Below, piece by piece: positions 1-9,332 of a stretch of DNA of 64,000 nt. Made by a program: the position numbers and the translations under genes. The stretch comes from JACCTI01 sp038237435. Lineage in GTDB: Bacteria > Verrucomicrobiota > Verrucomicrobiia > Chthoniobacterales > UBA10450. The stretch spans positions 1-64,000 of the forward strand of contig JBBRYT010000005.1 in assembly GCA_038237435.1 (NCBI GenBank), written 5' to 3'. The notes beneath the pieces are model-generated. The model had not been told where the DNA came from. It made no database searches and saw only the letters and a program-made list of their open reading frames with translations. How positions within the stretch are numbered: position 1 is the first letter of the stretch; each line of letters starts with the position of its first letter.

Positions 1-3000
1 ACTGGATCATTGTGGCAATAGCGGTAGAGGTTGTAGTCGCCCGCTTCGAACTCCTTCGGGTCAGGCTGGAGGAACCGACCAAGCTCCGGCTGATAAAGTC
101 TTGCGCGGTAGTCATAGATTCCTAGTTCGCTGAGCCATTCTCGTCCGGTAAACAAGAAGCGGTTGCCGTAGTTCGAATCAGCTAGCTGGCTGCCGTAACT
201 GGTAAAGAAGTAGGGCTTGCCAAAGGCATCATACTCATACTGCTCCAGGAGGTTTCCACCCATATCGGTGAGCAGGATGCAGTTCCCATTGGCATCGTAA
301 TGGTAGAACCGGTAGCTGTTCCCGCTCCCGTTCGCGTCACAACTCGCGGCCAGTTCATCGATGCGAGCGCCATGAAAGTAGAACTTAGTTGGCGTCGTGG
401 CGCTGCTTGCCTCCTCGATTAGATCACTCCCATCGTAGTAAAAGTAGGTCGCGGGATTGGTCGTCGGATCGAGCGAACCGCTGCTAAAGCGTTTCACGCA
501 ACGCCCGAGTGGGTCGTAACCGAAAGCTTCGACATAGGGCATGGGATAGTTCCAAACCCAAACCGGCTGGTTGAGCGCGTTGAAGCTGGCGCTAATGGCC
601 CCATCCTGCACCAGCACTCCATTGGCCGCGCCAGTTGTCCCATCGTAGTTGGCCGGCCCACCGCCCCAATTCACATACTGGTTCAAGCCATTATCGCGCC
701 GCGTCACGGCCACGCTCCCACGGTTGGCCAGTATATTAGTCCCTTTGCGGTTGCCCAAGGCATCGTAGTTAAAGCTTTCCGTGCCGCGCTGTGGGCCGCT
801 CGCCCCCCCCGCCGGATCGGTTACTTGATAGGAGCAAGTTGTTACTTGTCCTTCGGCGTCGTAACCATACCTATCCCCACGTCCGTTCTCCTTCGCGTTA
901 AGTGTCGTATCTGTCCCCTTGGCCCAGGCATAAATGCGATCGCGATTATCTCGGTAGTAGGTGCGATTGGTAAAAGTGCGATTGTAATATTGATCGTAGT
1001 GCCGGATTGAGCTGATGAAGCCGCGCGTATCGTAAGTAAAACTTTCCCGCGCGTGATAGTAGTCCTGATGATCGATTTTCCCATCCGCCAGATAAGTGTA
1101 GTTTAACATCTGCCAGCCCCAATTCCCCGAGCTATCGTCCCAGCCTACCGCTGCCAGTTGCCCGCGCGAAGTGTAATCTTTGCGCATGCGCCAGCCATTG
1201 GGATAAATCAGGTGCGCTACCCCGCCATCGGGATAGCGGTTGTAGCTCACCGCCGACCAAGCGCCCGAGCCGGCGGGGCCATCCCATTCTGTCAAGACTT
1301 GCCCGGCGCTATCGTAACTATAGAGAAGTGTCGACCAGTCGTTGTGCAGGTAGGTGACGCGATTGGCGTTATCCCAGGTGCGCGACACACCAGGAGCAGT
1401 GTTGCCGTCCCAGGTGTTGGAGATTTCTCGCCCGCGTGCATCGTAGGTGAGGCGCTTGGTTTGGTTCGCGCGCGTTTTATACGCTTGCACCTGGCCTAGG
1501 ACTCCCCAATCGGTCAGCTCGCTGCTCCCATCGGGAAAGATGGTCCAACTATGCATCCCCAAGCCGTGATAGTAGAAGTTGGTCCACTGCCCTTCGGTCC
1601 CGCCGCCATCCTTGTCTCGCCAGGTCGCGACCCATTGCAGCTTCTTCATCGGCCCCCACTGGTAATAGAGATTGGTCGTGTCGTTGCGCTCGTCGATAAA
1701 TACTCCCGGCTGCCCAAAGGCATCGTAGTATTGCCACTTCTGCGTGGTCGAATCGGGCAAGGTCACTTGCGCTTTGTTCCCTACCCAGTCGTAGTAAGTC
1801 TGGGTTATGCGCGTCTGGCTCGGTTCTTCTTTTACTTTTGTTTGTCTATTGCGCAGATCGTATTCGTAGCCGGTGATGCGGCCGCGCGCATCGGTGAATT
1901 TCGATTTGTTGCCGTTGGCATCAAATTCATAGAGCACCGTTTCGGTGTCGGCAGTCGTCTGCCAGGCGCCATTGGCGCCCGAGACGATCATGCCACTTTG
2001 CACCTGGGTGATGCGATCGTTGAAATCGAACAAGCGCACCGTCAGGCGCCGGTCGCCGGCGGCGTTGAAGGCTGGCTCGACTTGGGCGCGCCATTGTTTG
2101 CCGGTGTAGGTCGAGGCGTCGAGCAGCCCGGTGGAAGCGCTGTAGCGATCGTAATACCAGTTCCAGGTGCGGGCGCTCACATTACCCTGCCCATTCCAGT
2201 TCGGCGCATTTAGTGGCTCGGTGTAGGAAGTGCAACGGCGATAACTATCGTAGGTATAAGTGCTGGTCTGGCCCAGCTCGTCGGCGATGGAGGTGCAGTT
2301 GCCGTAGGCGTCGTAGCCATATTGCCTGGAAGGGTTAGCTCCGCCGTCGGTCGAGGGGTAGGTCTCTGTCACAACCTGATTTCGCTGGTTATAGGTAAGT
2401 TGCACATCCCAACTAGCTCCTTTGGCGCGCGACCAGGCATGGGAGACCTGGTAAACACGGTCGAGCGGATCATAAGTGTAAGTGGTCGCATTAATCTGCC
2501 CATCGTTATCGTTCCACTCGTCCTGTAATAAGCCACGCGAGTCGTAGTCGTAATGGACCACCGTTGCGCTGGCCAAGCGATGCGTTAGGACCTCGTTGAA
2601 ACTATTATAACTGAAGCTCTCGTAAGTGCCGCCCGGATAATCGATTTCGGTCACGCGTTGCAAAGAGTCGCGTTTGTAGCTGCTGGTGTTGCCGTTCTCA
2701 TCCGTCTGGCTATAGAGCCAGTGATGATAGCTGTTAGGCAGGGCATTGAAATCCTGCGCGACGCTGCCCGCAGGGGGAGTAGTCCAGTTGTAGAGACGAC
2801 TGCCCGTGCCGGCCCCGGCATAGCTTATCTGGCTTGCGCGGCCGCTCCCATCCAGGCCATACGGGCCAGGGCTCATCGTGACATCCGTGCGGGTGTTGCG
2901 GCCGTCGAAAATGCGCCATGGGTAACCCGCCTTATAATGCTGAAATTCTGAAGGCGTGTTCGTTGTTGGGTTCGCCGAGAAGTCAGTTACTTTGGAAAGT

Positions 3001-4352
3001 TGCCAGCCCTGGTTAGCAACCACGCCTTCCGGAGGAGTCCAGTAGCCAGTGCCATTAACACCAGAGGTATAATACGCGCCCGGTTCATTCCCACCGGAGC
3101 GTCCGTAATAAAACAGGCGGCGTCCGCCCGCTCCTCGGATTTCGGTGCGTTGGCCTGTCGTGGTCAGCCCATTGCAGGGTATCTGGAATTCGGAGACCGT
3201 CAGGCCCGTTTCCAGGCTTATCTCCTTTTGGATGGCGAGGGGAGTGAAATGCAGGTAGTCATCCGGGTAATGGCCCGAAACGGGCTGGGGATTGTCGTAG
3301 TGGCAGATCGGCGCGCCCCCGTTAGGTCCACCGCCGAAGAGATATTTGATCCGCGTCATCGCTCCCTCGTAACGCGGATCATCGGCGGTGGTCAGGACCG
3401 GGCCCTTGGCGTAAACCAAAGATGGGGTATAGGGGTTGTGGCCGACGAAAGGCGTGTAGGTGTAAATGGCAGTGGGCTCATTTGCGCTATAGGTGACCGC
3501 GGTAAGAGCATGCCAGATGAAGCCTTCCGCTGTGTAGCTGCTGTAGGAGTAGTTGACGGTCTGGCTAGCGATACCATTGCTGCCGGTAACGGAAGTGATG
3601 ACTCGCTGCTGTGGCGAATTGAGGTAGTTCCAAGTAAGAGTCAAAGACCGGCCACCCGGCCCGGCCACTGCAACAAGGCATCCCAGCGAATCGTAGGTAA
3701 GGTTGGTTACAAGGCCGTGCGGATCGACTACTTTAGTAGCGCGATACCCACCGGAGTTATTTTGAAAAAACACTGAACTTCCGTCGGCCAGATAGAGCCA
3801 GAACTGCGAAAGATCGGGGGCCATGCCGCATAAGTGATCGGCTAGGACGCCCCCATCGGCCCAAGTGGATGGAATCGGCTGTCCGGGCGGAGTATTTTCG
3901 TCCGTTTGATAGAGATACTGACTGGTATGACCGTCAGGAAAGGTGATCTTTACCGAAGTAATGTAGGTGGTTGGTCCCCCATCGTAGCTCTGGATGATAT
4001 CGTAGTCGATAAGAGCGTTCCAATTCCAGGAGTGCGTCCATCCCCCAGATGCGAAGGGAGCGTTCAGGTTCTCATCCTCCGGATTGATCGGAGAGGTGGA
4101 ATTAAAATGCCGGGTGAACTCAAGGCCGGCTCCGAGCGAGCCTGGCAGACGCAAATCGGTTATCGAAAAGCCAGCATTCCCACTATGCGGATCGTAACCG
4201 CGGGCCGTTTGAACCTGGCTCTTCAAAGCGCCCGCCGTCCCCATGGAATCCACGGTGGGGTCATAGCCGGGTATCCCACTCTGCGCTTGCAGAACAAGAC
4301 CTGAGGTAAACAAAAGGAAATAGGAGAGTAGAAAAGTGAATAGCGTTTTCAT
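1..4352 (-). CDS. Secreted RHS/YD-repeat protein, C-terminus beyond the window edge
   Basis: Reading the minus strand from the ATG at 4352 gives an uninterrupted frame of about 1,450 codons that runs off the left edge of the window, so the stop and the variable C-terminal tip are not seen. The N-terminus is a clear signal peptide (MKTLFTFLLSYFLLF, then a cleavage-like LQAQ). The body holds dozens of YD-type repeats such as YEYDLRNRQTKVKE and YDAFGQPGVF. At about residues 1400-1450 comes the RHS-associated core, with YDYRARLYQPELGRFLQPDP and NLYRYCHNDP. In this family the core ends a large shell that encapsulates a short variable C-terminal domain, often a toxin. Whether this one is a toxin, an adhesin or a wall protein cannot be decided here. 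The start lies 2 bases after the stop of the upstream proline-rich gene, so the two are probably co-transcribed. No copy of the CTCGTTAGG 9-mer that fills the rest of the window occurs in it. Confidence 0.9.
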   Translation of the reverse strand, partial: MKTLFTFLLSYFLLFTSGLVLQAQSGIPGYDPTVDSMGTAGALKSQVQTARGYDPHSGNAGFSITDLRLPGSLGAGLEFTRHFNSTSPINPEDENLNAPFASGGWTHSWNWNALIDYDIIQSYDGGPTTYITSVKITFPDGHTSQYLYQTDENTPPGQPIPSTWADGGVLADHLCGMAPDLSQFWLYLADGSSVFFQNNSGGYRATKVVDPHGLVTNLTYDSLGCLVAVAGPGGRSLTLTWNYLNSPQQRVITSVTGSNGIASQTVNYSYSSYTAEGFIWHALTAVTYSANEPTAIYTYTPFVGHNPYTPSLVYAKGPVLTTADDPRYEGAMTRIKYLFGGGPNGGAPICHYDNPQPVSGHYPDDYLHFTPLAIQKEISLETGLTVSEFQIPCNGLTTTGQRTEIRGAGGRRLFYYGRSGGNEPGAYYTSGVNGTGYWTPPEGVVANQGWQLSKVTDFSANPTTNTPSEFQHYKAGYPWRIFDGRNTRTDVTMSPGPYGLDGSGRASQISYAGAGTGSRLYNWTTPPAGSVAQDFNALPNSYHHWLYSQTDENGNTSSYKRDSLQRVTEIDYPGGTYESFSYNSFNEVLTHRLASATVVHYDYDSRGLLQDEWNDNDGQINATTYTYDPLDRVYQVSHAWSRAKGASWDVQLTYNQRNQVVTETYPSTDGGANPSRQYGYDAYGNCTSIADELGQTSTYTYDSYRRCTSYTEPLNAPNWNGQGNVSARTWNWYYDRYSASTGLLDASTYTGKQWRAQVEPAFNAAGDRRLTVRLFDFNDRITQVQSGMIVSGANGAWQTTADTETVLYEFDANGNKSKFTDARGRITGYEYDLRNRQTKVKEEPSQTRITQTYYDWVGNKAQVTLPDSTTQKWQYYDAFGQPGVFIDERNDTTNLYYQWGPMKKLQWVATWRDKDGGGTEGQWTNFYYHGLGMHSWTIFPDGSSELTDWGVLGQVQAYKTRANQTKRLTYDARGREISNTWDGNTAPGVSRTWDNANRVTYLHNDWSTLLYSYDSAGQVLTEWDGPAGSGAWSAVSYNRYPDGGVAHLIYPNGWRMRKDYTSRGQLAAVGWDDSSGNWGWQMLNYTYLADGKIDHQDYYHARESFTYDTRGFISSIRHYDQYYNRTFTNRTYYRDNRDRIYAWAKGTDTTLNAKENGRGDRYGYDAEGQVTTCSYQVTDPAGGASGPQRGTESFNYDALGNRKGTNILANRGSVAVTRRDNGLNQYVNWGGGPANYDGTTGAANGVLVQDGAISASFNALNQPVWVWNYPMPYVEAFGYDPLGRCVKRFSSGSLDPTTNPATYFYYDGSDLIEEASSATTPTKFYFHGARIDELAASCDANGSGNSYRFYHYDANGNCILLTDMGGNLLEQYEYDAFGKPYFFTSYGSQLADSNYGNRFLFTGREWLSELGIYDYRARLYQPELGRFLQPDPKEFEAGDYNLYRYCHNDP

Positions 4353-4354
4353 AT

Positions 4355-5170
4355 TCAATGAGCGGCAGGTCGGATCTCGTGTGAAGCGACGACGGCCGCG
4401 GGGGCGCGGACAAAACGTAATACCGTCGTCGTCCAGTCGGCCCGGATCACACAGTGGCCGGAGCCATATCCTTCATTCAGCTGTAGGAGAAAAACGGCTT
4501 CTCCAGTCGGTCCAATCTGCGGGATCGCTCCCAGGGTCTGTAGATCTACTCCATTACTGGTCGAAAGAAGCAATGGGGCGCCAGCGAGGCTCTGATCAAA
4601 CTGCAATATAACTGTAGCTGCTTCGCTGCCCGTTACAAAGATCACATCGTAACGCCCGTTTAACCACTTGGGTTGTTGCGGATCATTAGAACCGGCTCGT
4701 AAGACCGTGACCGCCGGTCTCGCTCGCGCAATCCGAGCCGTGTCGGGAGCGCCATTCAACCACGCGTCGGCAGGTGGCGCTACTGGCTGCTCCACCATAG
4801 GAGCGGGGTTTGGCGCGGGCACCGCGATGAGTGGCACCGGCGTTCCGCTCGGTGGTAGGTCAGGCAGGGGCGTTTCCCCCGGAGTAAAGACCGGCGTCGG
4901 TGATGGGGAGGGATTGACTGATGGAACGGGCCTGAAGCTAGGTGGTGTCGCGACAGGCGGCGGGGTTGGCAAAGGAGGAAAAGATGGGGTCGGAGAGACC
5001 ACAGGCGATGCCGATGGAAAAAGCAGGGGTGGAACTGTAGGATTCGGCGACTGAAAAGGGGTGGCCGAAGGAATCGGAGTAGGAGAATTAGGCGGCGGAG
5101 AAAACTGCGCGAATATTGAAGTCGCTCGAAAACCAACAGCCGCCGCAACGACAAGCTGAGAGAATTTCAC
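4355..5170 (-). CDS. Secreted proline-rich protein upstream of the RHS gene
   Basis: This 271-residue protein begins with a signal peptide (MKFSQLVVAAAVGF, cleavage-like SIFAQ). About 100 residues of proline/serine/threonine-rich linker follow (repeated PTP, PSP and PPP units), then a folded C-terminal part from about residue 140. That part contains WLNGRYDVIFVTG and a stretch rich in aliphatic residues that looks like a beta-sandwich. I do not recognise the family. The stop codon is 2 bases before the ATG of the RHS gene, so the pair forms a likely operon. The low-complexity linker suggests a surface-tethered or periplasm-spanning protein that may help export or anchor the RHS protein; this is inference from position only. 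The opposite strand also has a Gly-rich open frame, which is a shadow of the proline codons. Confidence 0.75.
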   Translation of the reverse strand: MKFSQLVVAAAVGFRATSIFAQFSPPPNSPTPIPSATPFQSPNPTVPPLLFPSASPVVSPTPSFPPLPTPPPVATPPSFRPVPSVNPSPSPTPVFTPGETPLPDLPPSGTPVPLIAVPAPNPAPMVEQPVAPPADAWLNGAPDTARIARARPAVTVLRAGSNDPQQPKWLNGRYDVIFVTGSEAATVILQFDQSLAGAPLLLSTSNGVDLQTLGAIPQIGPTGEAVFLLQLNEGYGSGHCVIRADWTTTVLRFVRAPAAVVASHEIRPAAH

Positions 5171-5457
5171 GACCTCGATTCAACAAATCAGGGAAGCGCC
5201 GAGCAAGAACTTTTTTTGCCTAAAGCGAAAACTGTGCTCTACCAAAGGGTATTCGCGAATGATCGCCGAGCGAGCTTGGGAGCATAGGAGGACAGATCTT
5301 TGCGGGAAGTAAGAAGCTCTTGGAGAGCCGCGCGAAATGGCTAGACGTGAACTCGGGAGGTCCGGACGCGCGCTCGGCTCGCACGGATGAGCGCCCGGGT
5401 CCGCCAGCTTTAACCGGAAAGGCGCTTGGCTCGGCGGGCGGCTGGGCCTTTCGGATC

Positions 5458-6225
5458 CTAAAGCGCGGCCAAGAGAAGTCGCGAGAATTCGGCCGCGGCA
5501 TTTTTTCCTACGCTCAGCACATCATGATGACTGAGTTCGTCTTCGCCCATCCCCGCTGCCCAATTCGTTAAGCAGGAAAATCCGATTACCTCGAGTCCGA
5601 GTGCGCGGGCCTGAATTGCTTCGAGAACGGTGGACATGCCGATGGCGTCGGCGCCGAGAGTGCGTAGCATGCGAACTTCCGCCGGCGTTTCGTACTGGGG
5701 CCCGAGCAATCCTGCGTAAACGCCTTCGTGCAAAGTGATCTTCGATTCATTGGCTACGCGCAGAAAACAGGCGCCGATCTCCGGCGAATAAACCGCCGAC
5801 ATGTCGACGAAATTGCCGGAACCGACGAGCGGTGAAGTGCCGGTAAGATTCAAATGATCTCGGATCATCATCCATCGGCCAGGATGAAAATCCGGATTCG
5901 CGGTGCCCGCCGCATTCGTAAGAATAATTCGTTTGATTCCGCAATCGGCTAACAAGCGCACGCCCGCTGTAACCGCGTGAGCAGAGTGCCCTTCATAGAG
6001 ATGCGCGCGGCCTTGCGCGTAAATAACTGGCACATCGTTCACCGACGCGAGCGCAAATTGGCCGACGTGGCCAACGACTTTTGAGGGCGGCAGTTCGGGG
6101 AATTCCCCATAGGAAATGCGCTGCTCAAACGCGACTTCTTCGACCAGCGAATTTAGTCCGGAGCCAAGCACGATCGCCGTGCGCGCGCGCCAGCTCTGCA
6201 ATCGTTCGCGCGCCGTGCCTTTCAC
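5458..6225 (-). CDS. punA: Purine nucleoside phosphorylase
   Basis: The 255-residue product is a trimeric-type (class II) purine nucleoside phosphorylase. It splits inosine or guanosine with phosphate into the base and ribose-1-phosphate, a purine salvage step in the cytoplasm. Family motifs are in order: phosphate-binding VLGSGLNSL near residue 20, GRAHLYEGH near 75, TNAAG near 105, GPQYETPAEVRMLRTLGADA near 180-200 with the IGMSTV segment, and the base-binding SCLTNWAAG near 225. The start is a GTG at 6225, immediately after the stop of the HD-domain gene. The CCTAACGAG 9-mer sits across this junction and supplies the upstream TAA. The gene occupies the place where ybeY often follows phoH and pgpH. 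Confidence 0.92.
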   Translation of the reverse strand: MKGTARERLQSWRARTAIVLGSGLNSLVEEVAFEQRISYGEFPELPPSKVVGHVGQFALASVNDVPVIYAQGRAHLYEGHSAHAVTAGVRLLADCGIKRIILTNAAGTANPDFHPGRWMMIRDHLNLTGTSPLVGSGNFVDMSAVYSPEIGACFLRVANESKITLHEGVYAGLLGPQYETPAEVRMLRTLGADAIGMSTVLEAIQARALGLEVIGFSCLTNWAAGMGEDELSHHDVLSVGKNAAAEFSRLLLAAL

Positions 6226-6228
6226 TCG

Positions 6229-7869
6229 TTAGGCCGCGGAAATCGGTGGCGCGGTTTCCGGCTTCTTCGTCGCGGCCATCACGTCGGGACGCAGATTATC
6301 CGTTCGAATCATTGTCGTTTTTGTGTCCTGCTTTGGATAAGCGATGCGCGTGTGCAGCATCGTCATAAGAGTAAAACGAAATCGGTCCGCGATGATGTTT
6401 AATTCCGCCAAAGTCAGATCGCATTCGTCCAGTTGATGATCGGCGATCCGTTGCCCGATGAGATCGTTAACCAATTGTTCGATTTTCTGCGGCGTGGGTT
6501 TTTCCAAACTGCGCGACGCGCTTTCGACCATATCGGCCAGACTGATGATGGCGCTTTCTTTCGTCTGCGGTTTCGGACCGGGGTAACGAAAAATTTCTTC
6601 ACTCACTTCCGGGATATCGCCTTCCCGCATGTTCATGATCTTGCCGCCGGCGCGCGCGTCTTCCTGCTGCTGCACGGCGCGCTTGTAGAAATAATAGACG
6701 AGCGACGTACCGTGATGTTGCTGGATGATGTCGGTGATCCGGCGATTCAGCTGATGTTTCAGCGCGAGATCCACGCCTTCTTTAACGTGCGCGATGATGA
6801 TGAGTGCGCTCATGGTCGGCGCCAGATCGTCGTGCGGGTTGCGCTCGAAGTTCATGTTCTCGGTGAAGTAATCGGGCTTCACCAATTTGCCGACGTCGTG
6901 AAAATAAGAACAAACACGGCAGAGTGTTCCGTTGGCGCCGATCGCTTCCGCCGCAGCCTCGGCGAGATTCGCTACGACCAGGCTGTGATGATATGTGCCG
7001 GGGGCTTCGATCGTCATCCGGCGCAAAAGCGGATGATTGAGATCCGAGGCCTCGAGCCAGGAAATGTCGGTCGTGATGCGGAAGAGATGTTCGATGATGG
7101 GTAAAATGCCGCCGACAATCGTAGCGGTGACGATGCCATTGCCGATGGCATAGGCGCTTTGCAGACCGAGCATTTGCCAATCGTTGGCGCGCGGAGTGAA
7201 GAGATCGATCGGGCCGATGAGCCCGAAGGTGACCGATAATAACCAAAGCGCGAGACCAACACCAAAACCGGCGCGGATCAATCGACTGCGACGACGCACT
7301 TGTAACGTCAGATAAACGGCGGTGAAGCCGCTGACCAAGGCGCACGCCAAGAGAGGCGCATCGAAGTTTCCAAAAAGGAGGCGCGTCCACAGACTAACGA
7401 AAATTGCTGCGTACAAACCGTGATTCCGACCGAGCAATACACTCAGTACCATGGGCGCGAACGCATATGGCGCGATTAAGGCGGCGCTGTCGGGACGCAA
7501 ACCCGAGAAAGTGTTGCTGTGGCAGACAATGAGAACCAGCTTCGTCACCGCTAGCTGGACGAGCACGGTCCCAAATAACAGGAGCAGCCGCGATGTGCGG
7601 ACGAAAGTTTTCGGCTGATTAATCCAAAGCTGAATAACGGCGGCGGCGAAAAAGAGTAACGCGACAACAAAAGTTTTCGTCGGCTCGGATTGCTGGCCGT
7701 TAAAAATCAGAAGCGCGAGTCCCAAAACAAAACCGGCGAACACAAGGGTCTTGGCGTAGAGCGAAAACTCCAGCCGATGCAGCAATTCTATCTGGCTGCG
7801 GCGGCGGCGAGTTTTTCCGGAAGAAAGGCCGCGCTTGACCAGCGTACTGCGTCTAAAAAATCGGAACAT
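6229..7869 (-). CDS. PgpH-like membrane HD-domain phosphohydrolase (short form)
   Basis: The 546-residue protein has a basic N-terminus and several hydrophobic segments between about residues 35 and 250 (7TM region). A cytoplasmic HD domain follows, with GTYHHSLVVANLAE near 290 and CSYFHDVGK near 325. The order 7TM then HD is that of PgpH, a cyclic di-AMP phosphodiesterase of Firmicutes. Location next to phoH is also typical of that family. It is shorter than classical PgpH because the large extracytoplasmic domain normally near the N-terminus is missing, so the ligand it senses may differ. Cyclic di-AMP as substrate is inference. The stop of phoH overlaps the ATG by one base (TAATG), pointing to translational coupling. 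The C-terminal tail of about 40 residues after the HD domain is unlike the family. Confidence 0.85.
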   Translation of the reverse strand: MFRFFRRSTLVKRGLSSGKTRRRRSQIELLHRLEFSLYAKTLVFAGFVLGLALLIFNGQQSEPTKTFVVALLFFAAAVIQLWINQPKTFVRTSRLLLLFGTVLVQLAVTKLVLIVCHSNTFSGLRPDSAALIAPYAFAPMVLSVLLGRNHGLYAAIFVSLWTRLLFGNFDAPLLACALVSGFTAVYLTLQVRRRSRLIRAGFGVGLALWLLSVTFGLIGPIDLFTPRANDWQMLGLQSAYAIGNGIVTATIVGGILPIIEHLFRITTDISWLEASDLNHPLLRRMTIEAPGTYHHSLVVANLAEAAAEAIGANGTLCRVCSYFHDVGKLVKPDYFTENMNFERNPHDDLAPTMSALIIIAHVKEGVDLALKHQLNRRITDIIQQHHGTSLVYYFYKRAVQQQEDARAGGKIMNMREGDIPEVSEEIFRYPGPKPQTKESAIISLADMVESASRSLEKPTPQKIEQLVNDLIGQRIADHQLDECDLTLAELNIIADRFRFTLMTMLHTRIAYPKQDTKTTMIRTDNLRPDVMAATKKPETAPPISAA

Positions 7870-8846
7870 TATTTGCGCGCAGCCGTGGCTGCCGGGGAGC
7901 GGTGTTGCTGGTAGGCGTTGATGATGGCGCGGACGAGCTCGTGTCGAACTACGTCGCGCTCATTAAAATAAACGGTCGCAATTCCGGGCACGGTCTTCAG
8001 GGCCTGCAACGCCTCCACCAGGCCGGAACGTTTGTTCGAGGGCAAATCGATTTGTGTGACGTCGCCGGTAACGACGCATTTGGATTTGGGCCCGATGCGA
8101 GTGAGCAACATAAACATCTGCTCCATCGTAGTGTTTTGCGCTTCATCGAGAATGACGAAGGCATTGCCGAGTGTGCGACCGCGCATGTAAGCGAGCGGCG
8201 CCACTTCGATGACTTGTCGCGCCATGTTTCGCTCGATCTCTTCCGGCTCGAGCATATCACGCAGCGAATCGTAAAGCGGCCGAAGGTAAGGCGTAATTTT
8301 TTCCTGCAAATCGCCCGGCAAAAATCCCAGTGCTTCGCCCGCTTCGACGGCCGGTCGCGTCAGGACAATGCGACCGACCTGCTCCTTCTTCAGCGCGGCG
8401 ACTGCCATGGCTACGGCGAGATAAGTTTTACCAGTTCCCGCAGGACCGATTCCGAAAACAATGTCGTGTTTTAGAATCGCCTCGACGTAGTTGCGCTGTC
8501 CGAGCGTGCGCGGAACGATGGGCGCTTTGCGCGTTGAAGTTACGATCTTAACGTCGGTCACCTCGCCAAGATTCTCGGCGCGCACTCCCGTGGCGGAATC
8601 GAGCGCGTAAGTGAATTCGTGTTTGCCGATGTCCACGCCATTTTTGCGCGCCTGTTCGAGCTGATCGAAAACGCGCTGAGCACGATCCAGTTTTTCCGGT
8701 TCGCCTTCCATTTTTACCCAACCTTCGCGCGTAGTCACTTTCACGCCTAACGAGTCCTCAAGATTTTTGAGTAACTTGAGGTCACCGGCGTAAAGCGTTT
8801 CCAGAGCCCGAGCGCTCTCAAATTGCAGCGTGCGTGATTCGGTCAT
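7869..8846 (-). CDS. phoH: PhoH-family ATPase
   Basis: The 325-residue protein is a PhoH-like P-loop ATPase, a family linked to RNA metabolism whose exact substrate is unsettled. A KH-like N-terminal part of about 110 residues precedes the ATPase core. Walker A is GPAGTGKT at residues 134-141, and Walker B plus the following asparagine is FVILDEAQN near 230. Motifs VLTRPAVEAGE and VTGDVTQIDLP are also family signatures. The gene directly precedes the PgpH-like gene with a one-base overlap, the usual phoH-pgpH arrangement. The 9-mer occurs once inside it at 8746-8754, read as Ser-Leu-Gly, and once just upstream at 8853-8861. Confidence 0.93.
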   Translation of the reverse strand: MTESRTLQFESARALETLYAGDLKLLKNLEDSLGVKVTTREGWVKMEGEPEKLDRAQRVFDQLEQARKNGVDIGKHEFTYALDSATGVRAENLGEVTDVKIVTSTRKAPIVPRTLGQRNYVEAILKHDIVFGIGPAGTGKTYLAVAMAVAALKKEQVGRIVLTRPAVEAGEALGFLPGDLQEKITPYLRPLYDSLRDMLEPEEIERNMARQVIEVAPLAYMRGRTLGNAFVILDEAQNTTMEQMFMLLTRIGPKSKCVVTGDVTQIDLPSNKRSGLVEALQALKTVPGIATVYFNERDVVRHELVRAIINAYQQHRSPAATAARK

Positions 8847-8878
8847 CTACAGCCTAACGAGAGGCCATCACAAAACTG

Positions 8879-9328
8879 CTAGCGGAATCCGTAAACCAAG
8901 GCCCAGTGCGTTCGATCTTCGGGCGATTGCTCGATGCTCACGATGATGAAATAACTGCCGGTCGTTTGCGGCACCACATGTGCCGCGGCGAAGTGTCCCT
9001 TCTGCCAGCTGTCCGGCTGTTCCACCAGTTTCCCGTCACCGTCGTAAATGTGCACAGAGATGGTCGCCTTCTCCACCTCGCTGCCGAGCCAGAACCAATA
9101 TTCGTTCCCTTTAAATAACTGCTGCCGCACGGCCTTTTTTTCCCCCGAACCTAAATCGCCGCCCCAATAATCTTCGCGCACCTGAAAGCCATCTTTCACG
9201 TAAGTCTCGGCCGCTTGCAGCGCGAACGACTGCGCATCATCCACCGAACCGCGAGTTACCTGGATCGCGCCTAACGAAACCGCGAGACCCAGCCCGGTCA
9301 GTAAAATTCTTCTTGTAAGAATTTGCAT
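8879..9328 (-). CDS. Secreted protein of unknown function, 149 aa
   Basis: A basic start and hydrophobic stretch (MQILTRRILLTGLGLAVSLG) make a signal peptide. The mature part of about 120 residues has alternating hydrophobic residues ending in WALVYGF and segments such as SVHIYDGDGKLVEQ that suggest a small beta-sandwich. I do not recognise the family. It sits 4 bases after the next secreted gene upstream and 32 bases before phoH, so it probably belongs to the same transcript. A periplasmic or surface location is inferred from the signal peptide alone. Confidence 0.7.
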   Translation of the reverse strand: MQILTRRILLTGLGLAVSLGAIQVTRGSVDDAQSFALQAAETYVKDGFQVREDYWGGDLGSGEKKAVRQQLFKGNEYWFWLGSEVEKATISVHIYDGDGKLVEQPDSWQKGHFAAAHVVPQTTGSYFIIVSIEQSPEDRTHWALVYGFR

Positions 9329-9332
9329 GCGA

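Noticed and set aside
1551..2213. 220-residue plus-strand frame
   Set aside because: It lies opposite the RHS repeats and its sequence follows from reversed YD codons; the minus strand is clearly coding.
4668..5054. Glycine-rich 128-residue plus-strand frame
   Set aside because: It is the reverse of the proline-rich linker on the minus strand (CCN read as NGG).
5220..5501. 93-residue minus-strand frame in the gap before punA
   Set aside because: It overlaps the punA 3' end out of frame and shows no family-like sequence. The gap 5171-5457 holds no recognisable gene, tRNA or terminator.
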